From NCBI RefSeq assembly GCF_963855985.1, contig NC_087118.1, positions 10,560,501 through 10,624,500 of the forward strand: a DNA stretch of 64,000 nucleotides, written 5' to 3'. Within the stretch, counting starts at the first letter, position 1. The number at the start of each line of letters is the position of its first letter. Below, one piece after another: positions 21,401-30,524 of this stretch. The notes beneath the pieces were generated by a model. It saw only the letters and a program-made list of their open reading frames with translations, was not told the origin of the DNA and searched no databases. Both the position numbers and the translations under genes were made by a program. The stretch is from Ostrinia nubilalis. Taxonomy: Eukaryota; Arthropoda; Insecta; Lepidoptera; Crambidae.

Positions 21401-22490
21401 TTAACATTTTTCCATCTGGCAGTTTGACATCAACAGGGATTTTCAAGTCTATATAATTATAATAATAGGTATCATCATTTATTATGTGATCAGTACACCC
21501 ACTATCTAAAAGCCAGTTTATTTCACAGTTAATATTACTTTCTTCATTTTGAATACACCCAAATACCTGATTTATTTCCGGATTACATACTTCAGCTGTC
21601 CATGACTCCGATGAGTTGTTGGATGTTTCACCTCTCGAATGACCTTGTCCTCTGCCACGGCTGCGTCCCCTGGAGAATGCGCCTCTGTTGTAACCTCTCA
21701 GATGTCCTCGCTGACCTTGACCGTGTTGATATCTTTCTTGGTAACTCTGTTGTCCTTGGTGACTCTGCTGTCCTTGGTGACTCTGCTGTCCTTGATTATT
21801 TCTCTGCCCATGCCAACAATCCTTCTTGAGATGTCCAGTCTTTCCACAGATGAAACATTGTGGTTTGGTTTTAGCTGCAAATGTACTCATATTCTTCCTT
21901 TTGTCTAAGTCATTAGTAGTCATGTTCTTCTCTTTTATTTTAGACTGTACGTAATCAACTGTTCTCTGTTCTTCTGGTATGACATCAAGAAAGTCTCCAA
22001 TATAGCTATAGCTTGGTGGAAGTGCTTTGAGCAGATATCTTAGTTTCTCAGATTCATCTATTTTTCCTCCGGCCGCTTTGAACTCATTTGTAGTTTTCTC
22101 AAAGTCGACAAAAAATTCTTCAATTGTGCTGTAGTTGTTCAATTTAATTTCCTCAATTTTACCTCTGCATATTATTTGCATGGCTGTAGACTGCGTTAGA
22201 TACATCTTGTCAAACTTATTTACCATTTCAAATGCTGTTTTGCATTCACTGACATACTCCAGTTGTTTATCTGAGATTGTACTCATAATTATTGTTCTTG
22301 CCTTCAGATCTTTCTTTTTCCAGTCCGCCTCTTCTTTCTCAGTCTTAACACACACAGGTTTCATGCCAATAGCTGGTTCATTGCATTCTTTGTACTCAAG
22401 TAATGTCAACAACCTTAATTTCCAACTCGAATAACTTGCCCCATCAAATATAGGCAGCGTGATGTCTTCTATTCTGGCTTGTTTAGCCAT
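18441..22490 (-). CDS. copia gag-pol polyprotein, intact
   Basis: A single ATG-started frame of 1349 codons. In order it holds: a gag domain (about residues 1-200); a CCHC knuckle CFICGKTGHLKKDC (about 215); a QGQQSHQ repeat; an aspartic protease with WLLDSGCTDH (about 330); an integrase with an H-H-C-C zinc site (HRALGH..., CSNC) and D-D-E residues in FIDDYSK, CDNGKEY and the ELNGVAERYNR block; a reverse transcriptase with the catalytic FVDD box (about 1055); and an RNase H with DSDYAGD and a late YEDNSGA block. The product would make particles, copy RNA to DNA and integrate it. The length is normal for copia. No stop or frameshift is seen, so it may be active. The antisense frames here are shadows. 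Confidence 0.95.
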   Translation of the reverse strand: MAKQARIEDITLPIFDGASYSSWKLRLLTLLEYKECNEPAIGMKPVCVKTEKEEADWKKKDLKARTIIMSTISDKQLEYVSECKTAFEMVNKFDKMYLTQSTAMQIICRGKIEEIKLNNYSTIEEFFVDFEKTTNEFKAAGGKIDESEKLRYLLKALPPSYSYIGDFLDVIPEEQRTVDYVQSKIKEKNMTTNDLDKRKNMSTFAAKTKPQCFICGKTGHLKKDCWHGQRNNQGQQSHQGQQSHQGQQSYQERYQHGQGQRGHLRGYNRGAFSRGRSRGRGQGHSRGETSNNSSESWTAEVCNPEINQVFGCIQNEESNINCEINWLLDSGCTDHIINDDTYYYNYIDLKIPVDVKLPDGKMLKATKVGTVKIYFQNYYNQKHVELKNVYFVKGIKQNLLSFSKITRNCTIVAKDENAKIYNQARELIVVADKINNLYCIKSFLTNNCNIEMYVHSIKLTHKEKWHRALGHVNFQYLNKIIKDKLVDGLPDKIESTEMKCSNCIQSKMANVPFENNRTKSTEILELIHTDLNGPHNTTGYGGEKYFLTFIDDYSKCTRIFCIKSKDETAACFKEFVNLVENKFNKKVKKLQCDNGKEYLNKEIYNFIKEKGIELLPCPPYVHELNGVAERYNRSAMDIGRCLMREAKIHRRYWPEVIKTAAYLKNRTIANTVENKTPYEIFFGIKPNVEHLKIYGSRVFVRVPEVLRKGKWDDKAKLGVLVGYNENGYRVLLNNRIINARHVQVVEENTMLICLEKLDDQREKCIDSDSDPTSNVSNDKCKTEYESDENYVDSGETISNNDMKDFVKNDNRDKYVEEGTSKRKRNPVSRYGNPVSHFIYVNYIDANVPNTFEEAMNSHDYKQWQKAMDSEMSSLNKNNTWQIVEKPQNKKVLDVKWVFRKKSNDVYKARLVVRGFQQKDYIENVYSPVGKMQTLKILLSFSCKNNLFIEQMDVETAFLNGHVKSEVFINQPEGYETGDNKVYKLQKALYGLKESPRVWYDCFDEYIKKLNFVKSNYDYCLYVNRTSKDPIYILIFVDDLLICCKDKSKIEEVKTCLMERFVMKDLGKIKSYIGIDIDYSDDKNVMTLNQTKYIESLAAKYDLENTKLYDTPMETNLKLEQAEEIDESIKFRNLIGELLYISTGTRPDVAYSVNYLSRYQSCYNRTHYKYAMRILKYLYKTKDLKLTYYDNVITEVLDCMVDSDYAGDNVDRKSTSGFIIRLFGNLIFWKTHKQNTVTKCSTFAEYIAMSEAVTEVLFIRNLLIESFDVKFCKPIKLYEDNSGAISIAKFGNFTKNSKHIEVQYHYINENYEKGIIDIVKIDSEFNLADMLTKSLDKTKFLKNRLELRLV

Positions 22491-22644
22491 CTTGATGATT
22501 ATGATAATAACTTCCTTGTATGAAAATGTATTTTCACGTTATTTCTTGCTTCACATATCAAATAGGTTACCTCAACCTTATTTTGTTTGTTCTCGACTTG
22601 ATTTATGTTTTACATAACACACTGAGTTTTTACTCGCAACTACG

Positions 22645-22655
22645 CTCTGCTACCA
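22645..22655 (-). other. primer-binding site (initiator Met tRNA)
   Basis: CTCTGCTACCA on the plus strand lies directly against the 5' LTR start at 22656. It equals the 3' end of animal initiator methionine tRNA, so the minus-strand genomic RNA carries its complement, TGGTAGCAGAG. tRNA-iMet priming is well known in copia-type elements. Confidence 0.85.
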
Positions 22656-23946
22656 TGTTGATATTTGATGAATTAAAGACGGTTTTTGAGAATAAAAATA
22701 TACTTTTATTTAACCCATTTAGCCCTACCGTACCATATGTGGTACGGTATCTTTTTGAAAATATTTCGAAGTAACAAACTGTTATTAATTTGTAAAAATG
22801 ATTGTGACAGTAAGCTTAAAGTGATTATTTTACATAAAAATATTTAAAAATATGTTTTAACAAGTGGTTTCGGAAATATTTATGAAATTCCTCGACAGAA
22901 AACAAAAAAAAAATTTACAATGTATTTAAGAAGGTATAATTTCTTATTATTCATGGTAAATTATGTAATTTATCAAATTTATTTAAAAAATAGAGTACAA
23001 TAGATATCATGACAACAAAAAAAAACATTATTGAGATTATTTTTATACGGTTTATTCCAGTCTAAAACAGGTGTACCGTATAAGGTACAGTAGGTCTATG
23101 CATGAGCAAGTCGTGCGAAAAAATATAATTTTATTTTTATTATTTTTATTTGTTTGAGGCAATTGATGCTTCACTTTATTGCCACAAATCATGAAAAATT
23201 TGATAATTTTAGCAAACATAAAGCAATTTTGGTATTTTTCTACTGCTGTCTTGTCAGATGACCGCTAATGATGATCAGACTGACGAAGATTTAGGCGATA
23301 AAGATAGTGTCAATGTAAATAATAACCCTCAGAGTTTTCTTCGATGAATTTCCTAAATTTCCATCGTCGTGTTGCTAAATGCGATTATGGATAGCACTAA
23401 ACGTAACAAATCAGAAGAAGCCAGGTCTTCTTCAGCTATCCTCACTAACTTCGGAGAAGGTACGAAAAAAGAACCAAATGTGGTTAGTATCACAGAAAAC
23501 GTCTTACAAGATATGCCATGTGTGATACTAGTGATTATATGATTTTATTTTTATTTTATATCATACAAAAATAAATAAAAATCTTCTTTGAACAACTACT
23601 ATGTTTCGCTTGCTTATAGACCTACTGTACCCTATATGGTACGGGCTCCCCACGGCCCCCTATTTATGGATTATTTTTTTAAATATTTTTTTCATGATTT
23701 TTAGGCTTCCCTTTGTAAGTTTTTGCTGAAAAATCTATTTTTATTTACAAAAATAATTATCGGTCTAAATGGGTTAACTACGCCATGACAGGACGCTTAC
23801 ATGTTCGAGAAGAGCGCGAAAGCAAAAATGTCCACAGACAATGAACTTAAGAAAAAACAAAGTTTGGCAACCTACGCCAATAGATGGCGCTATGCGTCCA
23901 TTAGGTATATCAATTAAGCATTAGAAATTTATCCTAAAATACAACA
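22656..23946 (-). repeat. copia 5' LTR with MITE inserted
   Basis: The LTR is 227 bp without the guest. Compared with the 3' LTR it has an extra GGTA and one 1060-bp insertion plus a duplicated TTAA. No substitution is seen. Confidence 0.95.
22714..23773. mobile_element. piggyBac-like MITE in copia LTR (TTAA)
   Basis: 1060 bp bounded by TTAA (22710-22713, 23774-23777). Terminal repeats are CCCATTTAGCCC on the left and CCCATTTAGACC (reverse complement) on the right. Internal and subterminal palindromes of the GTACC-TATA-GGTAC type recur (near 22728, 23076, 23628). It encodes no transposase. The other LTR shows the unoccupied TTAA. Confidence 0.93.
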
Positions 23947-24311
23947 ATCCGTAACCGTAACCGAAACTATCGGATATCCGAAAAAAAAATGTCCATAACC
24001 GTAACCGAAACTGATTCAAAAGTTACGGATAGTTTCGGATAAAGGCGGAGTCTAAGGGTACAATTCCAAACTGCAAAACTCTATGCAATCTGCAGTATAC
24101 ACGCCGCAGCTGCAATGCCGCGCTGCCGATTTCATAGAGTTGGCCCGTCTTGGAATTGTACCTTAAATCTTAATATTTATTACCAACTTGTCTGGCATTC
24201 CCTGGCACCATCTAATATGCCAGCCTGTTTTACCTTTATCATACATAGGTGTCGTCTTAGTTGGTACATAAAGTAGCTATGTGGGTCACGCAGCATCTTG
24301 CTATTTGAATT

Positions 24312-24523
24312 CAAGCCACGATAGCCGAACGGTGAAGGGGTCGGACTGGCCGACTCGTGATCCGGGGAACGCGGGTTCGGTCCCCGCCGCCGCTCGACAA
24401 TTGTGGTGAGCTCACTCGTGACAAAAGCATATTTAGCTTAGTACGGGGCTATAGGGGCTAACGGGAGTATTAGTAATTTGTGTAATAACAAATTACTAAT
24501 AATCTTTTTAAAAAAAAAAAAAA
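24312..24523 (+). mobile_element. tRNA-derived SINE with poly(A)
   Basis: The head has a perfect A box TAGCCGAACGG and a near-perfect B box GGTTCGGTCCC, then a body and a run of about 14 A. The limits come from the empty site in element A copy 2. AATT (24308-24311, 24524-24527) is the short duplication. The head resembles a His-type tRNA (GTG in the anticodon loop), but the acceptor stem does not pair. Confidence 0.88.
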
Positions 24524-24788
24524 AATTATACCTACATTTTTGAAATTCTAATAAATCCGTTACCGAAATTATCCGAAATTTTCGGATAATCTGAAATGAT
24601 TTCATATCCGTAACCGAAACCGGTATAATATTATTCTAATATCCGTAACCGTATCCATAACTGAAACTTCATATCCTTGTTATCCCTGTTACCAAGTACA
24701 AGTGCAGGCAGAGCAGGTAGTAAAGGCGCGCGCGCACGGGTGACTTTTGTCACAGTATGTCAACTACTAATTACTGTCATGGTGACAA

Positions 24789-24831
24789 AAGTTTCTGTGA
24801 CTGACTGTACGGTAGTCAGTCACAGAAACTT
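24789..24831. repeat. 18-bp perfect stem, 7-nt loop
   Basis: The arms AAGTTTCTGTGACTGACT and AGTCAGTCACAGAAACTT enclose GTACGGT. The hairpin is also present, in the other orientation, in element A copy 2 near 61720-61760, so it is part of the element, at the inner edge of its arm. Confidence 0.8.
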
Positions 24832-25370
24832 GAATTTTGGGCACATTAGAATAATTATTTTTAACCAAGGTAGATAAAGTTAAAAACGGGATTATTTCCA
24901 AAAAAACAAAAATTGTCGACAATTACAGCAAGAATTTACCAAGTGTTATACCATTTTGGAATCCTTATTAAATGCGCCAAATTATGACGTCACTTGCCAT
25001 ACTCACGTAGTACAAACAAATTTTTTTCAGTACAGTCAGTTTAAACTAGGCAAAATGTTTATTTTGAAAAATTTTTTGGGAATAATGTATTTTTTCATCC
25101 AAGCTGGAGCAGCTGGTTTTGTTATTTTGATAACAATTTAGAGAAGCATTATTCAGGGTTACATAAAAAAAAAATTTGGAAAAAGTGAAGATTTGTGGCA
25201 ACACGAGTAAAAAGACCGTCACCGGGAGTAGAATTTTTTGATTTTTTTTAAATGCCTATTATTTTGACAAAATGCCACATAGATTTTTTTTTATATTTTT
25301 CTGATAACCAGCATAACTTGCCTCAACACCCAGTTCCGGCTTGACGTTGCATTACGGGACACCCTGTATA

Positions 25371-25600
25371 ATCATTACGTACCTAATATCAGTACCAAGA
25401 TCGTTGTGGAAATCCATAGAAATCTCAAGTTTTTAGTCAAATTTGCATGTTGTATACCTGCAAGCTTTGTGTATTTGTTAATCATTATCTACCTAATATC
25501 AATACCATGGTTGTTGTGGAAATCCATTGAAACCTAATAAATACATAATAATAAATGCCAATTGTTAGTAGGTATTAGAAATAAACAGGAACAACAAATA
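25371..25600. repeat. direct repeat beside the LINE 5' end
   Basis: Two copies of a unit starting TAATCATTA(C/T)... and ending TTGTGGAAATCCAT (25369-25428 and 25479-25534), about 108 bp apart. There is no gene. Confidence 0.55.
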
Positions 25601-25718
25601 AAATTACTCAAAACTATCAGCAGCGACTTTAAACGTAAAAATTTGACAATGACTCCAGTACGACATAAAATCATGCATATAAATAAAAACATAATTATCA
25701 AGGACATCACCTATACAT

Positions 25719-26567
25719 ATGGACAAGTCTGTTATATATAATAGTACGTCGACAAATATACCCGTTAGCCATAACATATCATCGCATACAGCTGAGAACT
25801 CCCACTTATCTGCCAGTGATAAGAATAACTCATCGTTTAGAAACGCTAACAGTAATGCGGATGAAGACATTAATGCAAAATCGCAGATCTTCATTCTCGG
25901 TGAGTTCGGTGACGAGCAAATCAAGGGCCTTTCAAGAAAACTTCATAACAGTCGCAATCATGTAGTAAACGATCCTTACACAATCACTACCATGATGAAG
26001 ACAGAAGCAACGTCGACCCAGGTTCTGAATTCATGTGACAGCATTCAAGAAACTTTTAGAAAAGACGATGTTGTGATTTTAGCAATAGGTTCAAACGATA
26101 AAAATCCCTACATCCTTCTCTCGGAATTAGGGGCAGCGTTGTATAAACTAAGAAACTTTAATGTATTTGTAGTAAATGTATTAAATAGTACACATCTTAA
26201 CACAGGCTTATTGAACTATAATATTAAATTATTAGTAAGGAATTATGAAAAATGTAAATGTATAGATACTAAAAATAATAAGATGTATTTACAGGAATTA
26301 TGCCTCAAAGTAAATATTGAAATAGACTATTTACATTATAAACATGAGTATCTCGCACCGCAGAAAGTAAAAAATCGACTATACCAAAATAACATTACAC
26401 ACACAAAATTAAATACTCCTAATGAAATTACTATAAGAGATAATATTAATAAGACACAAACATTGATAACAAATTATTTTCCTAAAATAGTAAAAAAGAA
26501 TAACCAAAATAATGACATTGAGTTTTTTCGTTCCGGTGACAAAACTAACACTATTTCACCAAAATAA
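25719..26567 (+). CDS. LINE ORF1 with esterase-like fold traces
   Basis: An ATG-started frame of 282 codons, 36 bp upstream of the ORF2 remains. Residues about 55-160 resemble the SGNH/GDSL-esterase-like ORF1 domain found in CR1-type LINEs: an ILGEFGDEQIKGLS block where GDS would be expected, and VILAIGSNDKNPY matching the GxND block. The catalytic serine of the GDS motif is not present, so hydrolysis is unlikely. ORF1 proteins of this type are thought to act as RNA/particle partners of ORF2. The C-terminal third is Asn/Lys-rich with no recognised domain. The assignment is by motif and position, and it could be a related unnamed ORF1. Confidence 0.6.
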   Translation: MDKSVIYNSTSTNIPVSHNISSHTAENSHLSASDKNNSSFRNANSNADEDINAKSQIFILGEFGDEQIKGLSRKLHNSRNHVVNDPYTITTMMKTEATSTQVLNSCDSIQETFRKDDVVILAIGSNDKNPYILLSELGAALYKLRNFNVFVVNVLNSTHLNTGLLNYNIKLLVRNYEKCKCIDTKNNKMYLQELCLKVNIEIDYLHYKHEYLAPQKVKNRLYQNNITHTKLNTPNEITIRDNINKTQTLITNYFPKIVKKNNQNNDIEFFRSGDKTNTISPK

Positions 26568-26603
26568 TATAGCCAGCATCCTTAGCAAACAAGACCTATA
26601 TTT

Positions 26604-28938
26604 ATGGTAACATTGAATGAACTAAACAAAGAACTGAATGGTGTTGATTTTATTTGCCTTTCAGAGACATTTATCAAAAAAGGCTCTGAGAAAAATCTCA
26701 ACATTAGTAACTTTAAAATGGTCGCTTCTTTTTGCAGAGGGGAACGACGTGGTGGCACTTGTATTTTAGTAAAAAATAATTTAGAGTACAAGACCTTAGA
26801 CATAACTCAGGCATTACCATACACATTTGAATGTTGTGCAGTAGAGACCTATACAATATAATCTTATAATTGTCTGCATATACAGAACTCCAAATTCTAA
26901 ATTAGATACCTTTTTCCAACAGCTTCAGGCTCTTCTTAGCATGTTATCAAAAAAACGCAATAAGAAAATAATACTTTGCGGAGATTGTTCCTTTTCTTTC
27001 TGTTCTTATCTTTGGTGTGCAATAAAGTGTATTTATTATTATTATTATTATTGGAATGTAGATATGTTGCAAAATAATAAACACAGCAAAGATTTAAAAA
27101 GTCTGTTGAGTAATTATAATATAAATAATCATATTAATTCTGCTACCCGTAAAAACGCTTGCTTACACCTGATCACAAGTAATTTAAATGTTAACGTGAC
27201 CTCAAAAATACATTGTTTATGTTTGTCAGATCATGAAACGGGCCAAAGTATAACCTTTGAACTTGACACAGACCCTAAATTTAAAAAAAAGGTAAAGTTT
27301 TGATTTGAATATAGGCGTGATATGTGCAAGAAGAACGTAAAAAAAATTATCGACTGTATATCTGCACTATCATTTATGGAATTTATTCAGGAAAGTGATA
27401 TTAACAAAGCATTTAAGTACTTCCATGATCTCATCATCCTATTTTTTAATCTATGCTTTCCAATCATAAAAGTAAAGGTAAAAAATAAACCTTTAAAAAA
27501 TAATTGGCTTACTAAAGGTTTGAAGCGTTGCTGTATTCATAAAAGACAGCTATACCTCAAATATTCAAATATCGATTATCCAAAGGAAATAAAAATATAA
27601 CAAAAAAAAGATACTTAAACTACACTAGAATACTAAAAAAATTTATACATCAAGCACAAAAAAATACAAATACACATTATATTGCTAATTCAAAAAACGT
27701 TTGCAAAACATCATGGGATGTCCTAAAAAATACACACAAAATACAGACTTTAGAAAAGACATTCAAAATATAAAACTTGACAATAATAAAATAATTGACA
27801 ATCCTAAAGATATATGTGACGAATTTAATAAATATTATATAGAATTGACGAAAAATAATAAAAATGACAAGGAAACGCAACTCAAACAAGCATTAAACAA
27901 TATACCATTTCACCCTAATACCATATTTTTAACCCCTGTTAATAAAAATGATATATTTAAGATAATAAAAGGTCTAAGAAACACTAATTCTGCAGGTTAC
28001 GACAACATCAACACAGAAATCATAAAAAAAATGTGCTGAATTTGTATCGATTCCCTTAGCCTATTTAGTAAATCTTTCTCTCGAACAGGGTCGGTTTTGC
28101 GGTAGAACTAAAACGATCCATTGTGAAACCCCTTTATAAGAATGGTGCTCATGACGAGCTAGGTAATTACCGACCCATTACCTTGATACCTATATTGTCT
28201 AAAATATTTGAAAAGGTCATAATAAGATAACAACATTCATTTCACATCTGAAAAGCTATTAAAGGGTGAACATTTTGGGTTCCGTAAGAACAGCTCAACG
28301 ACGCTTGCTTGTTTTCATTTGATAAGGGAAGTAACACAAAATCTAAATGACGCAATGCACACATTAGCCATATTTTTAGACATGAGCAAAGCTTTTGATT
28401 TTGTCTCTCATAAGCTGCTTCTTAACAAACTGGATAGATATGGTATAAGGGGAAACTCTCTATCCTGGATAGAAAGCTATCTAACGGACCGTCAACAGTG
28501 CGTAGAAATCACAAGAATATCTGAGAATGTTAAGAAAACATACTCATCTTCATACTGCTATAATAGATGCGGTGTTCCCCAGGGTAGCGTATTAGGACCG
28601 TTGTTATTTCTTTTGTACATTAATGACTTACCAAATGTCACTAACCAACGATGTTTACTTTTTGCGGACGATACCACTCTTACCGTTAAATGTAAAAATA
28701 AAGAAGAGTTAGATCGTATTGCAGGTACTGAATTATGTAAAATAATAAAATGGCTTGAATGTAATAATTTGAATCTCAATGTTAATAAAACCAAATATAT
28801 TAAATTTGAAGCAAAATTCAACAGTGACATAAAACTACTTGACATTTATTGTGACAATCGTAAAATAGAACATATAAATCGACAAAGTTTTTAGGATTAA
28901 AAATAGATCAATTTTGTAATTGGAAAGACCATATTGAC
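26604..28938 (+). pseudogene. LINE ORF2 remnant (endonuclease and RT), left part
   Basis: The pieces in order are an endonuclease start with ICLSETFI (26604-26861), YRTPNSKLD and IILCGD (26870-26985), a linker, and RT blocks NYRPITLIP (28160-28200), MSKAFDFVSHKLL, CGVPQGSVLGP and FADDTTLTV (28319-28894). At least four frameshifts or stops and one short tail insertion break it. Confidence 0.8.
26986..27052 (+). mobile_element. tail-only LINE insertion with (ATT)n
   Basis: About 67 bp reading GGTGTGCAATAAAGTG and then an ATT repeat interrupts the endonuclease motif exactly between the Gly-Asp and Asn-Val parts of GDFNV. It looks like the extreme 3' end of a different retroelement, inserted with almost total 5' truncation. 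Confidence 0.65.
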
Positions 28939-29368
28939 TATACAGGGTGTTAGGTAAATGGGTATATGAGCCGAGAACAGCCCATGTTAACATACTCATA
29001 TAAATACTATAGTGGTGTCAGAAAGTCTGGGAAAGGTACCATTATTGAGTAATCAGCTGATTCAGTTTTTGTCGCCAAATTGCGTCGTGACACCCCTGAA
29101 AATTAATAGTACGACAAACTAGCGTAGATAAAACAAATAACAGAATTCATTATAATTTTCTGCCTAAAAATTTGTCTCTGAGATTCAAAAACCTTAAGCA
29201 ATCCCCCAGGAAAATCAGTCCATCTAAAAATATTTAGCACAAGTCAAATACTCCCTTACCTTATTTGATTCGATTTGGATTTTGGATAAGTAAAAGTAAA
29301 CAAAGTGGTCAAGAATTAATTTTACTTCATTGACTGTAACTTACTTATTAAAATAAACTGAATAATCA

Positions 29369-29420
29369 GGACCGTTCATTGTGGACGTCATTCGGCTGAA
29401 ATGAATGAACGAACGAATCA
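29369..29420 (+). mobile_element. RTE 3' tail fragment
   Basis: About 50 bp reading ...GTGGACGTCATTCGGCTGAAATGAATGAACGAACGAA, the stop and tail of the RTE family also seen at 17580-17636. Confidence 0.75.
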
Positions 29421-29602
29421 TTAAACTTGATAACTTTGATTAAGGAAAATGAGACATTGTAGGTAATCATCTAAATTTTATCATCGTAAATCACGATATT
29501 GTGTACTAAAAATACCTTAACTAAAAATAAGACACCATTGAAAAAAAACCTTAGGCATTAAAGAAATGTGTCCAACGCACTGTTTAATCTTTGAAGGACA
29601 AC

Positions 29603-29838
29603 TGTACGCGATGGTACAAGATATGTGTTGTAGTTGTCTTGATAGAAGGAAACTCTTGAAACTCTTGATTATTTATTTAAGATAATTACAATATAAATCT
29701 TGACAATTGTGTGCACACTAATTAATAGGTTGAGAACTTGTGTAGATCTGATCGGCGAATGCTTCAAGTTAATAAAATTAAATATTGCAGCGTTTGCATG
29801 ACCTACATAATTACTCGTGACTTATTGTACTTTGTACA
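29603..29838 (-). repeat. BEL1 3' LTR
   Basis: A 236-bp LTR. Relative to the 5' LTR it lacks AATT near 29623 and has T for A near 29750. Confidence 0.92.
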
Positions 29839-29978
29839 TATTCCGGGGGCGCGGAATAGGGATGTTGTTAGTAGGGATAGGGAGGGAACAATCTTGATAA
29901 AACTTAAATATGTTTACATGTCATGTACATAACTAAACTATCTTAAATAAAACTTATAAAATAACATCACTGCACTGT

Positions 29979-30458
29979 TCACTGATGAAGATCAGCCTGA
30001 GAACGGGGGATGATGATCCTCTTCGGTGCAGGAGATGTGCTTCTATCTACTTGTCTTTCAAGAACTGCATACTCGTCGACTTGTCGCGCAGTTCTGGAGC
30101 TTCTCGGCGCTGCTGCAGCTTGGACAACAGGCGGTGGTGAGGTCAATTCGTTCATCATTATCGATGGTTCGGCTACCGAAGGTGGAATATGCCATTTACA
30201 TCGCAATCGGCGTATGATCATTATCACACCAATTATACCGGCGATGCTTACCACGACATATATCATGACATAATGGTGTATATCGTGTAATGATAGATTA
30301 TCTGCCTCGATTAGGACTTCTTCTCCTTTCGCCTTTGCGATCTTGATCTTCTCTTCTATTTTTTCAGCTTCTTGTTTTAATTCTTCGGATTTGTTTTCAA
30401 TCGTAAGATGCGGTATCGTTATGTTGATTACACTGGTCAACAGTGGTTTTGGTGCCAA
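29979..30458 (-). pseudogene. BEL1 env C-terminal part (membrane anchor and tail)
   Basis: About 160 codons ending at a proper stop. It has a charged helical stretch, then one strong hydrophobic segment of about 22 residues (YVMIYVVVSIAGIIGVIMII) followed by RRLRCK, then a Pro/Ser-rich tail of about 70 residues. This is the layout of a type I viral fusion protein: membrane-proximal stalk, transmembrane anchor, cytoplasmic tail. It is cut from the ectodomain by the element at 30525-31542. Confidence 0.75.
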
Positions 30459-30524
30459 GGAACTGTATATATTTTTTGATTGAGGACCTTTTGCTGGTTA
30501 CTTCAGTAGCAAATTTGTTGATTT

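Larger units (their letters stand above)
18153..23946 (-). mobile_element. full-length Ty1/copia retrotransposon
   Basis: A minus-strand LTR element with TGTTG...CAACA LTRs and the 5-bp duplication ATCCG (18148-18152, 23947-23951). The LTRs are identical except for a 4-bp indel and one MITE in the 5' LTR, so insertion is recent. A primer-binding site, one intact gag-pol frame and a purine-rich tract before the 3' LTR (minus strand AAGGAGGCG) are present. It inserted into the hAT core. Confidence 0.95.
18132..24688. mobile_element. hAT-type element inside element A (with guests)
   Basis: It begins CAGGGATGTTATGG and ends ...TTATCCCTG. It is flanked by the exact 8-bp duplication TTACCAAG (18124-18131, 24689-24696). 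The core, after removing the copia element and the SINE, is about 540 bp and contains many CCGTAACCG words but no transposase. The same hAT at the same site is present in element A copy 2. Confidence 0.85.
17297..25368. mobile_element. foldback element A, copy 1 (TA flanks)
   Basis: Termini TACAGGGTGTCCCGTAATG and the reverse complement are flanked by TA (17295-17296, 25369-25370). The arms of about 540 bp are inverted repeats. The outer core without guests is about 1.3 kb and encodes nothing recognisable. Guests are an RTE fragment in the left arm and a hAT in the centre that in turn holds a copia element and a SINE. A second copy lies at 61179-64000 in opposite orientation, which fixes the limits of every guest. 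Confidence 0.88.

Noticed and set aside
24312..24390. tRNA-His gene
   Set aside because: A and B boxes and a GTG anticodon-like triplet are present, but the 5' and 3' ends do not form an acceptor stem, and the sequence continues into a body with poly(A) missing from element A copy 2. It is a SINE.
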